Positions 1-8,948 of a stretch of DNA of 64,000 nt are shown piece after piece. Made by a program: the position numbers and the translations under genes. The notes under the pieces are model-generated. The model worked only from the letters and a program-made list of their open reading frames with translations. It had not been told where the DNA came from and did not search any database. The stretch covers positions 1 through 64,000 of the forward strand of contig NZ_MSJR01000003.1 in assembly GCF_002078605.1 (NCBI RefSeq), given 5' to 3'. This stretch comes from Salegentibacter sediminis (GTDB lineage Bacteria > Bacteroidota > Bacteroidia > Flavobacteriales > Flavobacteriaceae). Each line of letters opens with the position of its first letter. The first letter of the stretch is position 1.

Positions 1-468
1 ACCTGCTAAGTTAACCCGATTCTTATCCCAGGATATCTGAATAGGATCGGGTACTTTGGAGATTGATTTAATAAGTGGGGCAAACCTCCTGTTAAATCCC
101 AGATAAAGAGGTGTTCTGTATTTAGCGGCCAGCTCTAATAACTTTTCCGATTCATCTAGAGAATAGCTCAAAGGTTTGTCTACAAAAACAGGAATTTTTG
201 CATTTAACAATTTTGAAAGAATGGGAGCATGACTTTCCGTGGAGCTATGAACCATTGCTGCATCTGGTTTTGAGCGAATAAGATCATCTATGCTCGGGCA
301 GGTGTTATTTATTCTAAATTTATTCGAAAGCTTTTTTAAAGTATCGGTGGTTCTGGTACAAAGTATTGGATCTACTTTAGGATGATTTGCTAAAATTGGT
401 AAATAGGCCTTTTGAGCAATTCTCCCTAATCCGATTAAGGCAATTCTAATTTTAGGTTTGTTGGACAT
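1..468 (-). CDS. Gfo/Idh/MocA family oxidoreductase, N-terminal part
   Basis: The gene reads leftward from an ATG at 468 and runs off the window edge, so only the first 156 codons are present. They form a Rossmann fold start with the dinucleotide-binding motif GLGRIAQ near residue 13. The VDKP motif near residue 117 matches the EKP/DKP signature of the Gfo/Idh/MocA family, whose members oxidise or reduce sugars and related polyols with NAD(P). There is no signal peptide, so a cytoplasmic enzyme is expected. The substrate cannot be told from the fragment. The dehydrogenase C-terminal domain lies outside the window. Confidence 0.85.
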   Translation of the reverse strand, partial: MSNKPKIRIALIGLGRIAQKAYLPILANHPKVDPILCTRTTDTLKKLSNKFRINNTCPSIDDLIRSKPDAAMVHSSTESHAPILSKLLNAKIPVFVDKPLSYSLDESEKLLELAAKYRTPLYLGFNRRFAPLIKSISKVPDPIQISWDKNRVNLAG

Positions 469-562
469 TTGATGAATGTTTGTAATTTATCAATGCTGGG
501 TATTTATTTTAAAATTTCCGCAGTTGACCGTGGGCTCGGTAATTTGATGTTTAAGTTTCATT

Positions 563-604
563 AAAGGTATTCAAAAATATATTCTTTTTGAAGGCTCTAC
601 CTTT
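563..604 (-). terminator. Interrupted long hairpin, possible terminator
   Basis: The arms AAAGGTA plus TTCAAAAA (563-577) pair with TTTTTGAA (585-592) and TACCTTT (598-604). The loop is 7 nt and a 5-nt bulge interrupts the 3' arm. On the minus strand it sits 15 bases after the stop of the decayed fragment at 619-741, which suggests it was that gene's terminator. There is no long U-run, so the role is inferred. Confidence 0.4.
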
Positions 605-618
605 GATAAGAATATTGT

Positions 619-741
619 CTAAATTTTAATTCTGCACCCCGCATTATCAAAACTGGTAAAAATAAGGCCTTGAGGATTTTCCTGCGAATAAACTTTTCCT
701 GACATGTCAAAGATTTCGTAACTTCTGTTTAAAATTTTCAA
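619..741 (-). pseudogene. Decayed fragment resembling a T9SS C-terminal sorting domain
   Basis: Read on the minus strand, 40 codons are open and end in TAG. The peptide contains YEIFDMSGKVYSQ, then a PQGLIF turn and a basic end (RIKI). This pattern resembles type IX secretion (Por) C-terminal domains: a strand ending in D-x-S-G-K, a turn with G-[LI]-Y/F, and a basic tail. A TAA lies directly before the open stretch and no start or passenger domain is visible, so this looks like the surviving 3' end of a deleted gene. The family assignment is by pattern only. Confidence 0.4.
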
Positions 742-743
742 TT

Positions 744-1283
744 ATGAAAGCATCATATAAGCAGGTAGAGATCGAAATCTCAAGAGGCGATATTGCCGAC
801 CAGGAGGGGGTAGATGCCGTGGTAAATGCCGCAAATGCCGAATTGGCCATGGGCGGGGGAGTGGCAGGAGCAATTCATCGGGCTGCAGGACCTCAACTTT
901 ACGAGGAGTGCAAACCGCTGGCTCCCATCCAGCCCGGTGAGGCCGTTATTACCGGCGCTCATAATTTGCCTAACCAATATGTTATACATTGCCTGGGGCC
1001 TGTTTATGGGCGGGACAAACCGGAAGATAAACTCCTGGGAAACTGCTACTCAAATGCCCTTAAGCTCGCCGAAGAATATAAAATTAGCAGTATCGCCTTC
1101 CCGGCCCTGTCTACAGGTGCTTTTGGATATCCTATAACTGAGGCCACCAAAATTACTTTTAATACAATTTTAGCGGAGGTTCCCAGGCTAAAACACCTGC
1201 AAAAACTTAAATTTGTGCTTCACAGCGAAGGCGACCTAAAAATCTACGAGTTGGTTTTTAGGAATCTTAGCAAACAAACCTAA
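744..1283 (+). CDS. Macrodomain (ADP-ribose binding/hydrolase) protein
   Basis: This is a single macrodomain of 179 aa. The signature VVNAANAELAMGGGVAGAI lies at about residues 26-44, and the second ribose loop ALSTGAFGYP near residue 120. Family members of this MacroD/YmdB type bind ADP-ribose and hydrolyse O-acetyl-ADP-ribose or remove mono-ADP-ribose from proteins or nucleic acids. The protein has no signal peptide and should be cytoplasmic. The pncB start follows after 9 bases and pncA after 5 more, so the three genes very likely share one mRNA. That context points to clearing ADP-ribose metabolites alongside NAD salvage. The exact substrate cannot be told. Confidence 0.88.
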   Translation: MKASYKQVEIEISRGDIADQEGVDAVVNAANAELAMGGGVAGAIHRAAGPQLYEECKPLAPIQPGEAVITGAHNLPNQYVIHCLGPVYGRDKPEDKLLGNCYSNALKLAEEYKISSIAFPALSTGAFGYPITEATKITFNTILAEVPRLKHLQKLKFVLHSEGDLKIYELVFRNLSKQT

Positions 1284-1292
1284 GCCTTATTT

Positions 1293-2696
1293 ATGCTTGA
1301 TTTCACTGCAACTTACACCGATCTTTACCAGCTCTCTATGGCGCAGGTGTATTTTAACCGGGGCCATAAGAACGATATCGCAGTCTTCGATTATTTTTTC
1401 AGAAAAAATCCTTTTAACGGGGGTTATGCCATTTTTGCTGGCCTGCAAGACGTGCTAAAAATTATAGATGAGCTTAGATTTTCTGAAGAGGATATCGCGT
1501 ATCTGAAAACCCAGGATTTCGATGAGGAATTTCTCGAGTATCTTAAAGGTTTTAAATTCAATGGAAATATCTATTCGGTACAGGAAGGGGATGTTGTTTT
1601 TCCTACCCGGCCTGTTTTGCAGGTAGAGGCAAGTTTGGTTGAGGCTCAACTTATAGAGACCCTGCTGCTTAATTTTCTGAATTTCCAAACCCTGATTGCT
1701 ACGAAAGCAAACCGTGTTCGTCTGGTGGCCGGGGAACGAAGCCTTCTGGATTTCGGACTTCGCAGGGCACAAGGTCCCGGTGGTTATTATGCCAGCAGGG
1801 CAGCAGTGATTGGTGGCTTTAGTGGCACGAGCAACGTGCTTGCCGGTCGGGATTTTGATATTCCGGTTTCGGGAACCATGGCTCATTCTTTTATTCAGAG
1901 CTATGATGATGAGCTCTCGGCATTCAGAGATTTTGCTGAAGGAAGACCAAAAAAATGTGTTTTGCTGGTAGATACTTACGATACCTTAAAAAGCGGTATT
2001 CCCAACGCCATCAAGGTTGCAAAAGAGATGGAAGAGAAGGGACATAAGTTACTTGCTGTTCGCCTGGATAGTGGTGACCTTGCCTACCTTGCCAAAGAGA
2101 GCCGAAAGATGCTTGATAAGGCCGGTCTTGAGTATGTTAAGATCGCAGCATCCAATCAGCTCGATGAATTTGTGATAAAGAGCTTGTTGGAACAGGAAGC
2201 TCCTATAGATATTTTTGGGGTAGGGACCAACCTGGTTATCGGTAGTCCCGACGGCGCATTGGATGGGGTTTATAAGCTTACTTATTCTGCGGGAAAACCT
2301 CGTATTAAAATTTCAGAAAGCATTATAAAGATTACGCTTCCTCATAAAAAACAGGTTTACCGGGTGAAGAATGAAAACGGAGAAGCCATAGGAGCCGATG
2401 TGGTTACCCTCGTTGAAGAGGAGAAACCAAAACGAATGTTCCATCCTTTTGAGCCTTTTAAGTCTATGGAACTTTCAGGATTGAAGCTGGAGAAACTTCT
2501 GCAACCGGTTATGCTGGATGGTGAAATAAAAATGGACTTTAAAAGTCTTACCGAAATAGCCGATTACAGTAAAACAAGACTCTCAGAGCTACCTACGGAG
2601 TACAAGCGATTTAATAACCCACATATTTACAAGATCGGGATTAGCCAAAATCTCAAGGAAGAACGGGACCGGCTTATCTCTTCATTTAAAAAATAA
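1293..2696 (+). CDS. pncB: Nicotinate phosphoribosyltransferase
   Basis: This 467-aa protein matches the family across its length, from the N-terminal TATYTDLYQLSMAQVYF motif to the C-terminal extension typical of the longer bacterial form. The enzyme condenses nicotinate and PRPP to nicotinate mononucleotide in the Preiss-Handler route. His198 in GTMAHSF is the expected regulatory or phosphorylated histidine. The VRLDSGDL motif and the later GVGTNLV motif are the usual phosphate and ribose binding loops. It is the middle gene of the macrodomain-pncB-pncA operon and receives the nicotinate made by the next gene. Confidence 0.95.
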   Translation: MLDFTATYTDLYQLSMAQVYFNRGHKNDIAVFDYFFRKNPFNGGYAIFAGLQDVLKIIDELRFSEEDIAYLKTQDFDEEFLEYLKGFKFNGNIYSVQEGDVVFPTRPVLQVEASLVEAQLIETLLLNFLNFQTLIATKANRVRLVAGERSLLDFGLRRAQGPGGYYASRAAVIGGFSGTSNVLAGRDFDIPVSGTMAHSFIQSYDDELSAFRDFAEGRPKKCVLLVDTYDTLKSGIPNAIKVAKEMEEKGHKLLAVRLDSGDLAYLAKESRKMLDKAGLEYVKIAASNQLDEFVIKSLLEQEAPIDIFGVGTNLVIGSPDGALDGVYKLTYSAGKPRIKISESIIKITLPHKKQVYRVKNENGEAIGADVVTLVEEEKPKRMFHPFEPFKSMELSGLKLEKLLQPVMLDGEIKMDFKSLTEIADYSKTRLSELPTEYKRFNNPHIYKIGISQNLKEERDRLISSFKK

Positions 2697-2701
2697 GTGT
2701 A

Positions 2702-3313
2702 ATGAAAACCTTAGTGATTATAGATATGCAAAATGATTTTATTCCCGGGGGCGCCCTCGCCGTGCCTGGGGGAGATGAAATCGTTTCCTTAATCAATAGA
2801 CTTCAGGAGAATTTTGATTTGGTAATCGCTACCCAGGATTGGCATCCGGAAGCTCATGCGAGTTTTGCTGAAAGCCATCCTGGGAAGCGGGAATTTGAAA
2901 GCATAGATCTAAACGGGACAGAACAGGTACTTTGGCCGGTGCATTGTGTGCAGAATACAAAAGGAGCAGAATTCCACCGGTATTTAAAAACGGCTAAAAT
3001 TGAAGCGATCTTTAGAAAAGGCACCGACCCTGGGATCGATTCCTACAGTGGTTTTTATGATAATGCTCATTTAAAATCTACCGGCCTGGCAGGCTATCTT
3101 CGTGAAAAAGGCGTAGAAGAGCTCTACTTCTGTGGGCTAGCTGCCGAATATTGTGTGTATTTTTCGGTAAAAGATGCTCTACAAGAAGGCTTTAAAGCTG
3201 TACTTGTTGAAGATGCCACCCGGGCACTGGATTCCGATGATTTTAAAAAGGCTAAAGAGGATATTTTAGAAAAGGGCGGAAAGATCATTACTTCAGATGA
3301 AATAACCCATTAA
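2702..3313 (+). CDS. pncA: Nicotinamidase (pyrazinamidase type)
   Basis: This 203-aa isochorismatase-fold amidohydrolase converts nicotinamide to nicotinate and ammonia. The catalytic triad is visible: Asp8 in VIIDMQNDF, Lys106 in FRKGTDP and Cys151 in GLAAEYCV. Asp46 and His48 (TQDWHP) with His81 (WPVHC) make the likely metal site. It starts 5 bases after pncB and supplies pncB's substrate. Its stop codon overlaps the stop of the convergent gene on the other strand (3310-4086). Confidence 0.95.
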   Translation: MKTLVIIDMQNDFIPGGALAVPGGDEIVSLINRLQENFDLVIATQDWHPEAHASFAESHPGKREFESIDLNGTEQVLWPVHCVQNTKGAEFHRYLKTAKIEAIFRKGTDPGIDSYSGFYDNAHLKSTGLAGYLREKGVEELYFCGLAAEYCVYFSVKDALQEGFKAVLVEDATRALDSDDFKKAKEDILEKGGKIITSDEITH

Positions 3314-4086
3314 AAGTTAATATAGTAAACGTAGCCCACGCCAATCCAAAAAACCACATCATTAAATTTGTTGGCGACTACATCGTGGTTTAATCCGTCA
3401 ACCCAATCATTGCCATAATAATGCCATCGGCCTTCAAACATAAGGTCGTGACGCCACCCCAACCGGTATCTTGCTCCCATCACTCCTACAATAGAATAGG
3501 TAGTACCGCGTTCCAGGTTGATGCCTCCTACAAAGGCAGGAAAAACGTTTTTGGGATTTTCCAGCGAACCTAAATCAGAGTAGGCATCAGGTTTATAGGT
3601 TACAAAATGAGCTCCCAGCCCAATATAGGGGGAAAACCAGTAGCCAAAATTGGTGAAATCTCTAATTCTCAAAGGGTGATATTCCAGCAGTGTACCTACT
3701 TCCAGCACATTGGTCTTTCCATGCATGGCACGAAGAAGTTTTCCACCTATGGAATTTTTTGAGGCAACGGGCCCGTAATGTTCAAGATTGGAGCGTAGCC
3801 AGGTGAGTTCGTTTCGCAGCCGCAAATGACTCGCTAACCAGGAGTCGGTTCTTTGGTAATTACATTCATTGCAATAAGCAAGGTTCATAAAATGCAATAA
3901 ACCCACACCCAGTCCTGCATTAGCAACATTGGCCTGTAAATTCCATCTTTCGCCATAATCGGTTAAGAAGTTTGCCGGGCCGCCAAAAACCCCTATTTCA
4001 TGGGAGATGCCAAATTGTGCATGTACCCGGCCGTTTTGCAGTACCAAAAGAAAGAAAAAGACTAAGATTATCTTGATGTAGTACAT
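3310..4086 (-). CDS. THC0290_0291-type outer-membrane-like protein
   Basis: This 258-aa protein has a signal peptide (about residues 1-23, ending VHAQ). It begins with FGISHEIGVFGGPANF and then alternates short aromatic-rich strands to a terminal tyrosine/phenylalanine-rich segment, as expected of a small outer-membrane beta-barrel. The pattern matches a conserved flavobacterial family named after the locus THC0290_0291, recognised from memory. Four cysteines cluster loosely near residues 70-80 (CNECNY). No function is known. It is convergent with pncA and transcribed alone. Confidence 0.65.
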   Translation of the reverse strand: MYYIKIILVFFFLLVLQNGRVHAQFGISHEIGVFGGPANFLTDYGERWNLQANVANAGLGVGLLHFMNLAYCNECNYQRTDSWLASHLRLRNELTWLRSNLEHYGPVASKNSIGGKLLRAMHGKTNVLEVGTLLEYHPLRIRDFTNFGYWFSPYIGLGAHFVTYKPDAYSDLGSLENPKNVFPAFVGGINLERGTTYSIVGVMGARYRLGWRHDLMFEGRWHYYGNDWVDGLNHDVVANKFNDVVFWIGVGYVYYINF

Positions 4087-4232
4087 GCACCCCGGGATTG
4101 AAGTAATAGCAAATATATAAAAACTAGGCTAACAATAATCCTTTGGTATGACGAGGCTCATAATCCTTAAAGAATTATTAGTTAATATTATACGAAATGA
4201 TAAAAAATACTCCCTGTTTTTTGAATAACCCA

Positions 4233-4240
4233 TATATTTG
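4233..4240 (+). promoter_or_regulatory. Candidate -7 box upstream of gdhA
   Basis: TATATTTG followed by C matches the Bacteroidota -7 consensus TAnnTTTG. It lies 50 bases before the gdhA start. A TTG at 4221-4223 is too close to be the usual -33 element, so only the -7 box is supported. Confidence 0.4.
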
Positions 4241-4290
4241 CAAGGGGGTAACCCTAATTTATTGTAAAATCTATTAGCACTATTATAATT

Positions 4291-5634
4291 ATGGAACAAA
4301 ATGTAAAAGATTTCCTTGATAAAGTTTCAAAACGAAATCAAAACGAACCCGAATTCATGCAAGCGGTTCGTGAAGTTGCCGAAACCGTTCTCCCTTTTAT
4401 AGAAGAAAATAAGAAATACCAGAACAAAATGCTTCTGGAGCGTATGGTAGAACCCGAACGCGTTATAATGTTTAGAGTACCCTGGCTTGATGATAAAGGT
4501 GATATCCAGGTTAACCGTGGCTTCAGAATTCAGATGAATTCTGCTATTGGGCCATATAAAGGCGGTTTGCGTTTTCACCCTTCAGTAAACCTTAGTATTC
4601 TTAAATTCCTGGCTTTTGAGCAGGTGTTCAAGAACAGTCTAACCACACTGCCTATGGGTGGTGGAAAAGGAGGCTCAGACTTCGACCCAAAAGGAAAATC
4701 TGATAATGAGGTAATGCGTTTTTGCCAGAGCTTCATGAGCGAATTAAGTCGTCACATTGGTGCAGATACCGATGTTCCTGCGGGAGATATTGGGGTTGGA
4801 GCAAGAGAGGTAGGTTTTCTCTTTGGCCAGTATAAAAGACTTCAAAATGAATTTACCGGGATCCTAACCGGGAAGGGGCTTTCTTTCGGAGGCTCACTTA
4901 TTCGTCCTGAAGCAACCGGTTATGGAAATGTGTACTTTACCCAGAATATGCTTAAAACAAAAGGTGATAGCCTGGAAGGAAAATCAGTGGTTATCTCTGG
5001 ATCAGGTAATGTTGCCCAGTATGCTGCCGAAAAAGTGCTTGAGCTTGGCGGAAAAGTGCTTACCATGTCAGATTCAGGTGGGTATATTTACGAGAAAGAT
5101 GGAATTACCGCTGAAAAACTTCAGTTTATCATGAACCTTAAAAATGTGAAGCGTGGACGTATTAGCGAATATGTAGATGAGTATGCTTCAGCTAAATATT
5201 TTGAAGGGAAGACTCCATGGGAGGTGAAATGTGAGGTAGCGCTGCCATGTGCTACTCAAAATGAGCTTCACGAAGAAGACGCTAAAATGCTAGTGGATAA
5301 CGGTTGTATGTGTGTTGGAGAGGGGGCGAATATGCCTTGTACTCCTGAAGCCGTTGAACATTTCCAGAATGCCAGGATTCTTTACTCTCCCGGAAAAGCT
5401 TCTAATGCTGGTGGAGTAGCGACCTCAGGTTTGGAAATGTCTCAAAACTCTATGAGATATAACTGGACTTCTGAAGAAGTAGATGCCAAGCTTCACGCTA
5501 TTATGAACGAAATTCACGATCGTTGTGTGGAATTCGGAACCCAGGAAGATGGTTATATTGACTATGTGAAAGGAGCAAATATCGCCGGCTTTGTAAAAGT
5601 TGCCGATGCTATGCTTGCCCAGGGCGTGGTCTAA
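4291..5634 (+). CDS. gdhA: Glutamate dehydrogenase, NADP-type
   Basis: This 447-aa protein has the length of the hexameric bacterial NADP-dependent enzyme, which aminates 2-oxoglutarate to glutamate for ammonium assimilation. The catalytic Lys126 lies in PMGGGKGGSDFDP. The upstream substrate loop is GPYKGGLRFHP, and the nucleotide-binding domain carries SGSGNVAQYA near residue 236. NADP preference is inferred from subfamily likeness only. The gene is monocistronic: a -7 box lies upstream and a strong hairpin terminator follows 20 bases after the stop. Confidence 0.96.
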   Translation: MEQNVKDFLDKVSKRNQNEPEFMQAVREVAETVLPFIEENKKYQNKMLLERMVEPERVIMFRVPWLDDKGDIQVNRGFRIQMNSAIGPYKGGLRFHPSVNLSILKFLAFEQVFKNSLTTLPMGGGKGGSDFDPKGKSDNEVMRFCQSFMSELSRHIGADTDVPAGDIGVGAREVGFLFGQYKRLQNEFTGILTGKGLSFGGSLIRPEATGYGNVYFTQNMLKTKGDSLEGKSVVISGSGNVAQYAAEKVLELGGKVLTMSDSGGYIYEKDGITAEKLQFIMNLKNVKRGRISEYVDEYASAKYFEGKTPWEVKCEVALPCATQNELHEEDAKMLVDNGCMCVGEGANMPCTPEAVEHFQNARILYSPGKASNAGGVATSGLEMSQNSMRYNWTSEEVDAKLHAIMNEIHDRCVEFGTQEDGYIDYVKGANIAGFVKVADAMLAQGVV

Positions 5635-5655
5635 AAAACCTATAATTTTAATATT

Positions 5656-5690
5656 AAATGCCGCTACCTACCCGGAGCGGCATTTTTTAT
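5656..5690 (+). terminator. Rho-independent terminator of gdhA
   Basis: The arms ATGCCGCT (5658-5665) and AGCGGCAT (5676-5683) pair perfectly around a 10-nt loop, and flanking A/T bases extend the stem. A T-run follows at 5683-5688. It separates gdhA from recO and shows that the recO start cannot lie at the frame's upstream end near 5600. Confidence 0.9.
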
Positions 5691-5713
5691 ATCTTCGGAT
5701 AAAATTTTTCCAG

Positions 5714-6433
5714 ATGCCAGTCACTACCAAAGCTATTGTTATTAGTGCTCTGAAATACGGCGAAGCCGATCTCATTGTAAAGGCTTATACCTTTAGCGAT
5801 GGCCTTAAAACTTATATGCTCAAGGGAGTCTTAAAATCCAGAAAAGGTAAATTCAAGGCTTCGCTTTTTCAGCCCTTAACCCAGCTGGAAATTGTAGCTA
5901 AGCATCGCGGCAAGGGTACTATGGAGTATTTGCAGGATGCCCGGGTGGCCCATCATTACGAAAATCTGCATACCGATGTGGTGAAGTCGGCACTTATTAT
6001 GTTTCTTGCTGAAGTGCTTCGGAATTCCATTCAGGAGGAAGAGGCTAATCCGCCCTTGTTTAATTACCTGGAAAATAGCTTCATTATTTTAGACCAAACA
6101 GAACAGATAGGGAATTTCCATTTGTTGTTTCTGCTAAGGTTATCCGGCTTTCTCGGTTTCTCTCCTGAAGCATCTCAAAAAGACCTGGCCTGCTTTAATT
6201 TACTGGAAGGTAGTTTTCAGGAATTCAGTACCAATGAATATTGCATAGAAGGCGAAAATCTTGAGATTTTACGCAGGTTTTTGGGCATAAATTTTGATGA
6301 GCTAAGCCGAATTAAACTTAACCAATCAAGCCGAAGAAATTTTCTGAATATGCTGCTTTTGTATTACGAATTGCATATTGAAGGTTTTAAAAAACCCAGG
6401 TCGCTTTCGGTTTTCAATGAAATATTTAGTTAA
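5714..6433 (+). CDS. recO: DNA repair protein RecO
   Basis: This 239-aa protein is taken from the ATG at 5714. The reading frame stays open back to 5600, but that would start inside gdhA and cross its terminator. The N-terminal OB fold is recognisable (TKAIVISALKYGEADLIVKAYT), followed by the helical domain; the usual zinc-binding cysteines are absent, as in many Bacteroidota. RecO loads RecA onto SSB-coated DNA with RecR in gap repair. The stop codon is directly followed by the ATG of the TonB receptor gene, so the two are probably co-transcribed. Confidence 0.92.
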   Translation: MPVTTKAIVISALKYGEADLIVKAYTFSDGLKTYMLKGVLKSRKGKFKASLFQPLTQLEIVAKHRGKGTMEYLQDARVAHHYENLHTDVVKSALIMFLAEVLRNSIQEEEANPPLFNYLENSFIILDQTEQIGNFHLLFLLRLSGFLGFSPEASQKDLACFNLLEGSFQEFSTNEYCIEGENLEILRRFLGINFDELSRIKLNQSSRRNFLNMLLLYYELHIEGFKKPRSLSVFNEIFS

Positions 6434-8839
6434 ATGCGAGCATCATTTGCAGGAGCGATTCTTCTTTTCTTTATTTTTAGTCTTTCCCATGCCCAGGAGA
6501 TTCAGGTGCTGGAACAAACCAGCAATGAACCTATCCGGGGAGTAGCAGTCTTTAATGCTGATAAATCCAGGTCTACGATTACCGACCTTTATGGAGTCGC
6601 AAATATTTCACGGTTTAAAGATTCTGAAATGATCAGCTTCAAGCATATGTCGCATAAACTGGCTATTTTATCAAAAGCTGAAATTCTTGCCAATAATAAC
6701 AGGGTTTACCTTGAAGGGGATGAGAACCAGCTGGAACAGGTCGTGCTTTCGGCAGGGAGGTTCAAGATGTCTAAGGAAGAAACCACTCAGAAAATAGTGG
6801 CCTTAAACTCCCATGACGTGCAATTGTATGCCCCACAAACTTCAGCAGATTTGCTGGAGGGCAGCGGACAGGTTTTTGTGCAGAAAAGTCAGATGGGTGG
6901 TGGCAGCCCGATGATACGGGGTTTTTCTGCCAATCGTTTGCTAATTACGGTAGATGGAGTTCGTATGAATACCGCCATTTTCAGAAGCGGAAATTTGCAA
7001 AATGTAATTTCAGTAGACCCGCTTGCAGTAGAAAATACAGAGGTTATCATCGGCCCGGGCTCGGTGGTGTATGGAAGTGACGCCGTGGGAGGCGTGATGA
7101 ATTTTTATACGCTGAAACCTAAATTTTCAGCCGGGAAAACCGGGTTTTCAGGCAATGCCTATACCCGTTACGCCACTGCAAACAATGAAAAAACCATTCA
7201 TGCCGATTTCAATATTGGACGTGAGAATTGGGCCTTTTTAACCGGGGTCACCTATTCAGATTTTGAGGATTTGAGAATGGGATCTAATGGTCCTGAAGAA
7301 TACCTCCGGCCAGATTATGTGATTCGGCGCGGGAATCAGGATGTTGTAGTAGAAAATTCCGAAGAAAAACTTCAGAAATTCACGGGTTACGATCAAATCA
7401 ACCTGCTTCAGAAGATAAAATATATGCCCGGCAACGACTGGGATTTTAATCTGGGTTTAATTTACTCTACCACTTCCGATTTTCCGCGTTACGATAGGCT
7501 TATTCAGAAAAGAAATGGTGAATTCCGATCTGCTGAATGGTATTACGGGCCGCAAACCTGGTTTATGGGTAACTTCAAGATCAATAAAAAAGGGAATGGA
7601 ATTTTATATGATAAGGCGCAGTTAACAACTGCCTATCAGTTTTTTGAAGAAAGCCGGAATAATCGGGATTTTAACGAAGAGATTCGCTTTAATTCTACCG
7701 AAAAAGTAGATGCCTATTCAGCAAACCTCGATTTTGAAAAGGATTTTGAGGAAAGTCGTTTGTTCTACGGAACTGAATATGTTTATAACCTGGTGAATTC
7801 AAGTGCCAGGCAGTTCAATATTATTTCTGAAGAAACCCGGGCGGATGCTTCACGTTATCCCGATGCTTCCACCTGGCAGTCACTCGCCGCTTATCTTTCT
7901 TATCAGTGGAAGATAAATTCTGAACTAAGTTTTCAATCGGGAGCGCGGTATAATCATATTCTGGTAGATGCTGAATTTGATGAGCATTTCTTCGACTTTC
8001 CTTTTTCTGAAGCAAATATAAATACCGGGGCTTTAACCGGAAGTGTCGGCCTGAATTGGAGGCAAAGCCGTTTTTTTAGATGGAAGCTAAATCTTTCCAC
8101 GGCTTTCAGAGCTCCAAATATTGACGATGTAGGAAAGATCTTCGATTCTGAACCCGGAGCGGTGGTGGTCCCTAATCCTAACCTGAAACCTGAATATGCT
8201 TATAACAGCGAATTAGGTCTGGATTGGATGCCTTCAGAAAATCTTGAATTTTCTTTTGCTACTTACTACACCCGCCTTAAAGATGCGATGGTGAGAAGGG
8301 ATTTTCAGTTGGATGGAAAAACGGAGATTGATTACCAGGGAGAGCCCAGCCGGGTTCAGGCTATACAAAATGCCGCAAAGGCTTATGTGTATGGTTTTGA
8401 AGCTGGAGTTGCTTATAATATTTCCGTGGCCCTTAGATTGAGTTCTCAAATAAACTATACCAAAGGCGAGGAAGAGCAGGAGGATGGCTCTACGGTCGCT
8501 TTGCGTCACGCCGCTCCCCTTTTTGGAAACACTCATCTCACCTGGCATAAAAAACGCTTGAAATTTGATGTTTTTGCCGAATACAATGGGCAGATAGAAT
8601 ATGAAAATTTGGCTCCTTCAGAAAAAGGGAAGGCGTATTTGTATGCTTTAGATGAAAATGGGAATCCATATTCTCCCTCCTGGTATACGCTAAATCTTAG
8701 CGGGCAGTATGAAATAAGCGAAGCCTTGCTCGCCACAATTTCCTTTGAGAATATCACCGACCAGCGTTACCGAACTTACTCCTCCGGAATTGCTGCGGCA
8801 GGTAGAAATTTGATATTGGCGATAAAGTATAGTTTTTAG
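6434..8839 (+). CDS. TonB-dependent outer membrane receptor
   Basis: This 801-aa protein has a signal peptide (about 1-20, ending SHAQ), a short carboxypeptidase-regulatory-like domain (to about residue 95), a plug domain and a 22-strand barrel ending in the usual aromatic residue (YSF). The plug carries GGGSPMIRGFSANRLLI and IFRSGNLQNV, a style seen in receptors annotated for haem or haemoglobin, but the ligand is not established. No haem degradation or transport genes are nearby. The ATG abuts the recO stop, an arrangement that may be conserved in Flavobacteriia but has no clear functional logic. Confidence 0.9.
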   Translation: MRASFAGAILLFFIFSLSHAQEIQVLEQTSNEPIRGVAVFNADKSRSTITDLYGVANISRFKDSEMISFKHMSHKLAILSKAEILANNNRVYLEGDENQLEQVVLSAGRFKMSKEETTQKIVALNSHDVQLYAPQTSADLLEGSGQVFVQKSQMGGGSPMIRGFSANRLLITVDGVRMNTAIFRSGNLQNVISVDPLAVENTEVIIGPGSVVYGSDAVGGVMNFYTLKPKFSAGKTGFSGNAYTRYATANNEKTIHADFNIGRENWAFLTGVTYSDFEDLRMGSNGPEEYLRPDYVIRRGNQDVVVENSEEKLQKFTGYDQINLLQKIKYMPGNDWDFNLGLIYSTTSDFPRYDRLIQKRNGEFRSAEWYYGPQTWFMGNFKINKKGNGILYDKAQLTTAYQFFEESRNNRDFNEEIRFNSTEKVDAYSANLDFEKDFEESRLFYGTEYVYNLVNSSARQFNIISEETRADASRYPDASTWQSLAAYLSYQWKINSELSFQSGARYNHILVDAEFDEHFFDFPFSEANINTGALTGSVGLNWRQSRFFRWKLNLSTAFRAPNIDDVGKIFDSEPGAVVVPNPNLKPEYAYNSELGLDWMPSENLEFSFATYYTRLKDAMVRRDFQLDGKTEIDYQGEPSRVQAIQNAAKAYVYGFEAGVAYNISVALRLSSQINYTKGEEEQEDGSTVALRHAAPLFGNTHLTWHKKRLKFDVFAEYNGQIEYENLAPSEKGKAYLYALDENGNPYSPSWYTLNLSGQYEISEALLATISFENITDQRYRTYSSGIAAAGRNLILAIKYSF

Positions 8840-8948
8840 GTTTTCAACTTAAGAATTCAGGAATTGTTCTAATCGCTTTTTCCCTATTTCAGGTCGGCTA
8901 TTTTACTAAAAATCATTAATTTCGCGTTTCAATAGAAATTTCGACAAA

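Noticed and set aside
5600-5713. Upstream extension of recO to a start inside gdhA
   Set aside because: It would overlap gdhA and translate through the gdhA terminator; the ATG at 5714 gives the normal RecO N-terminus.
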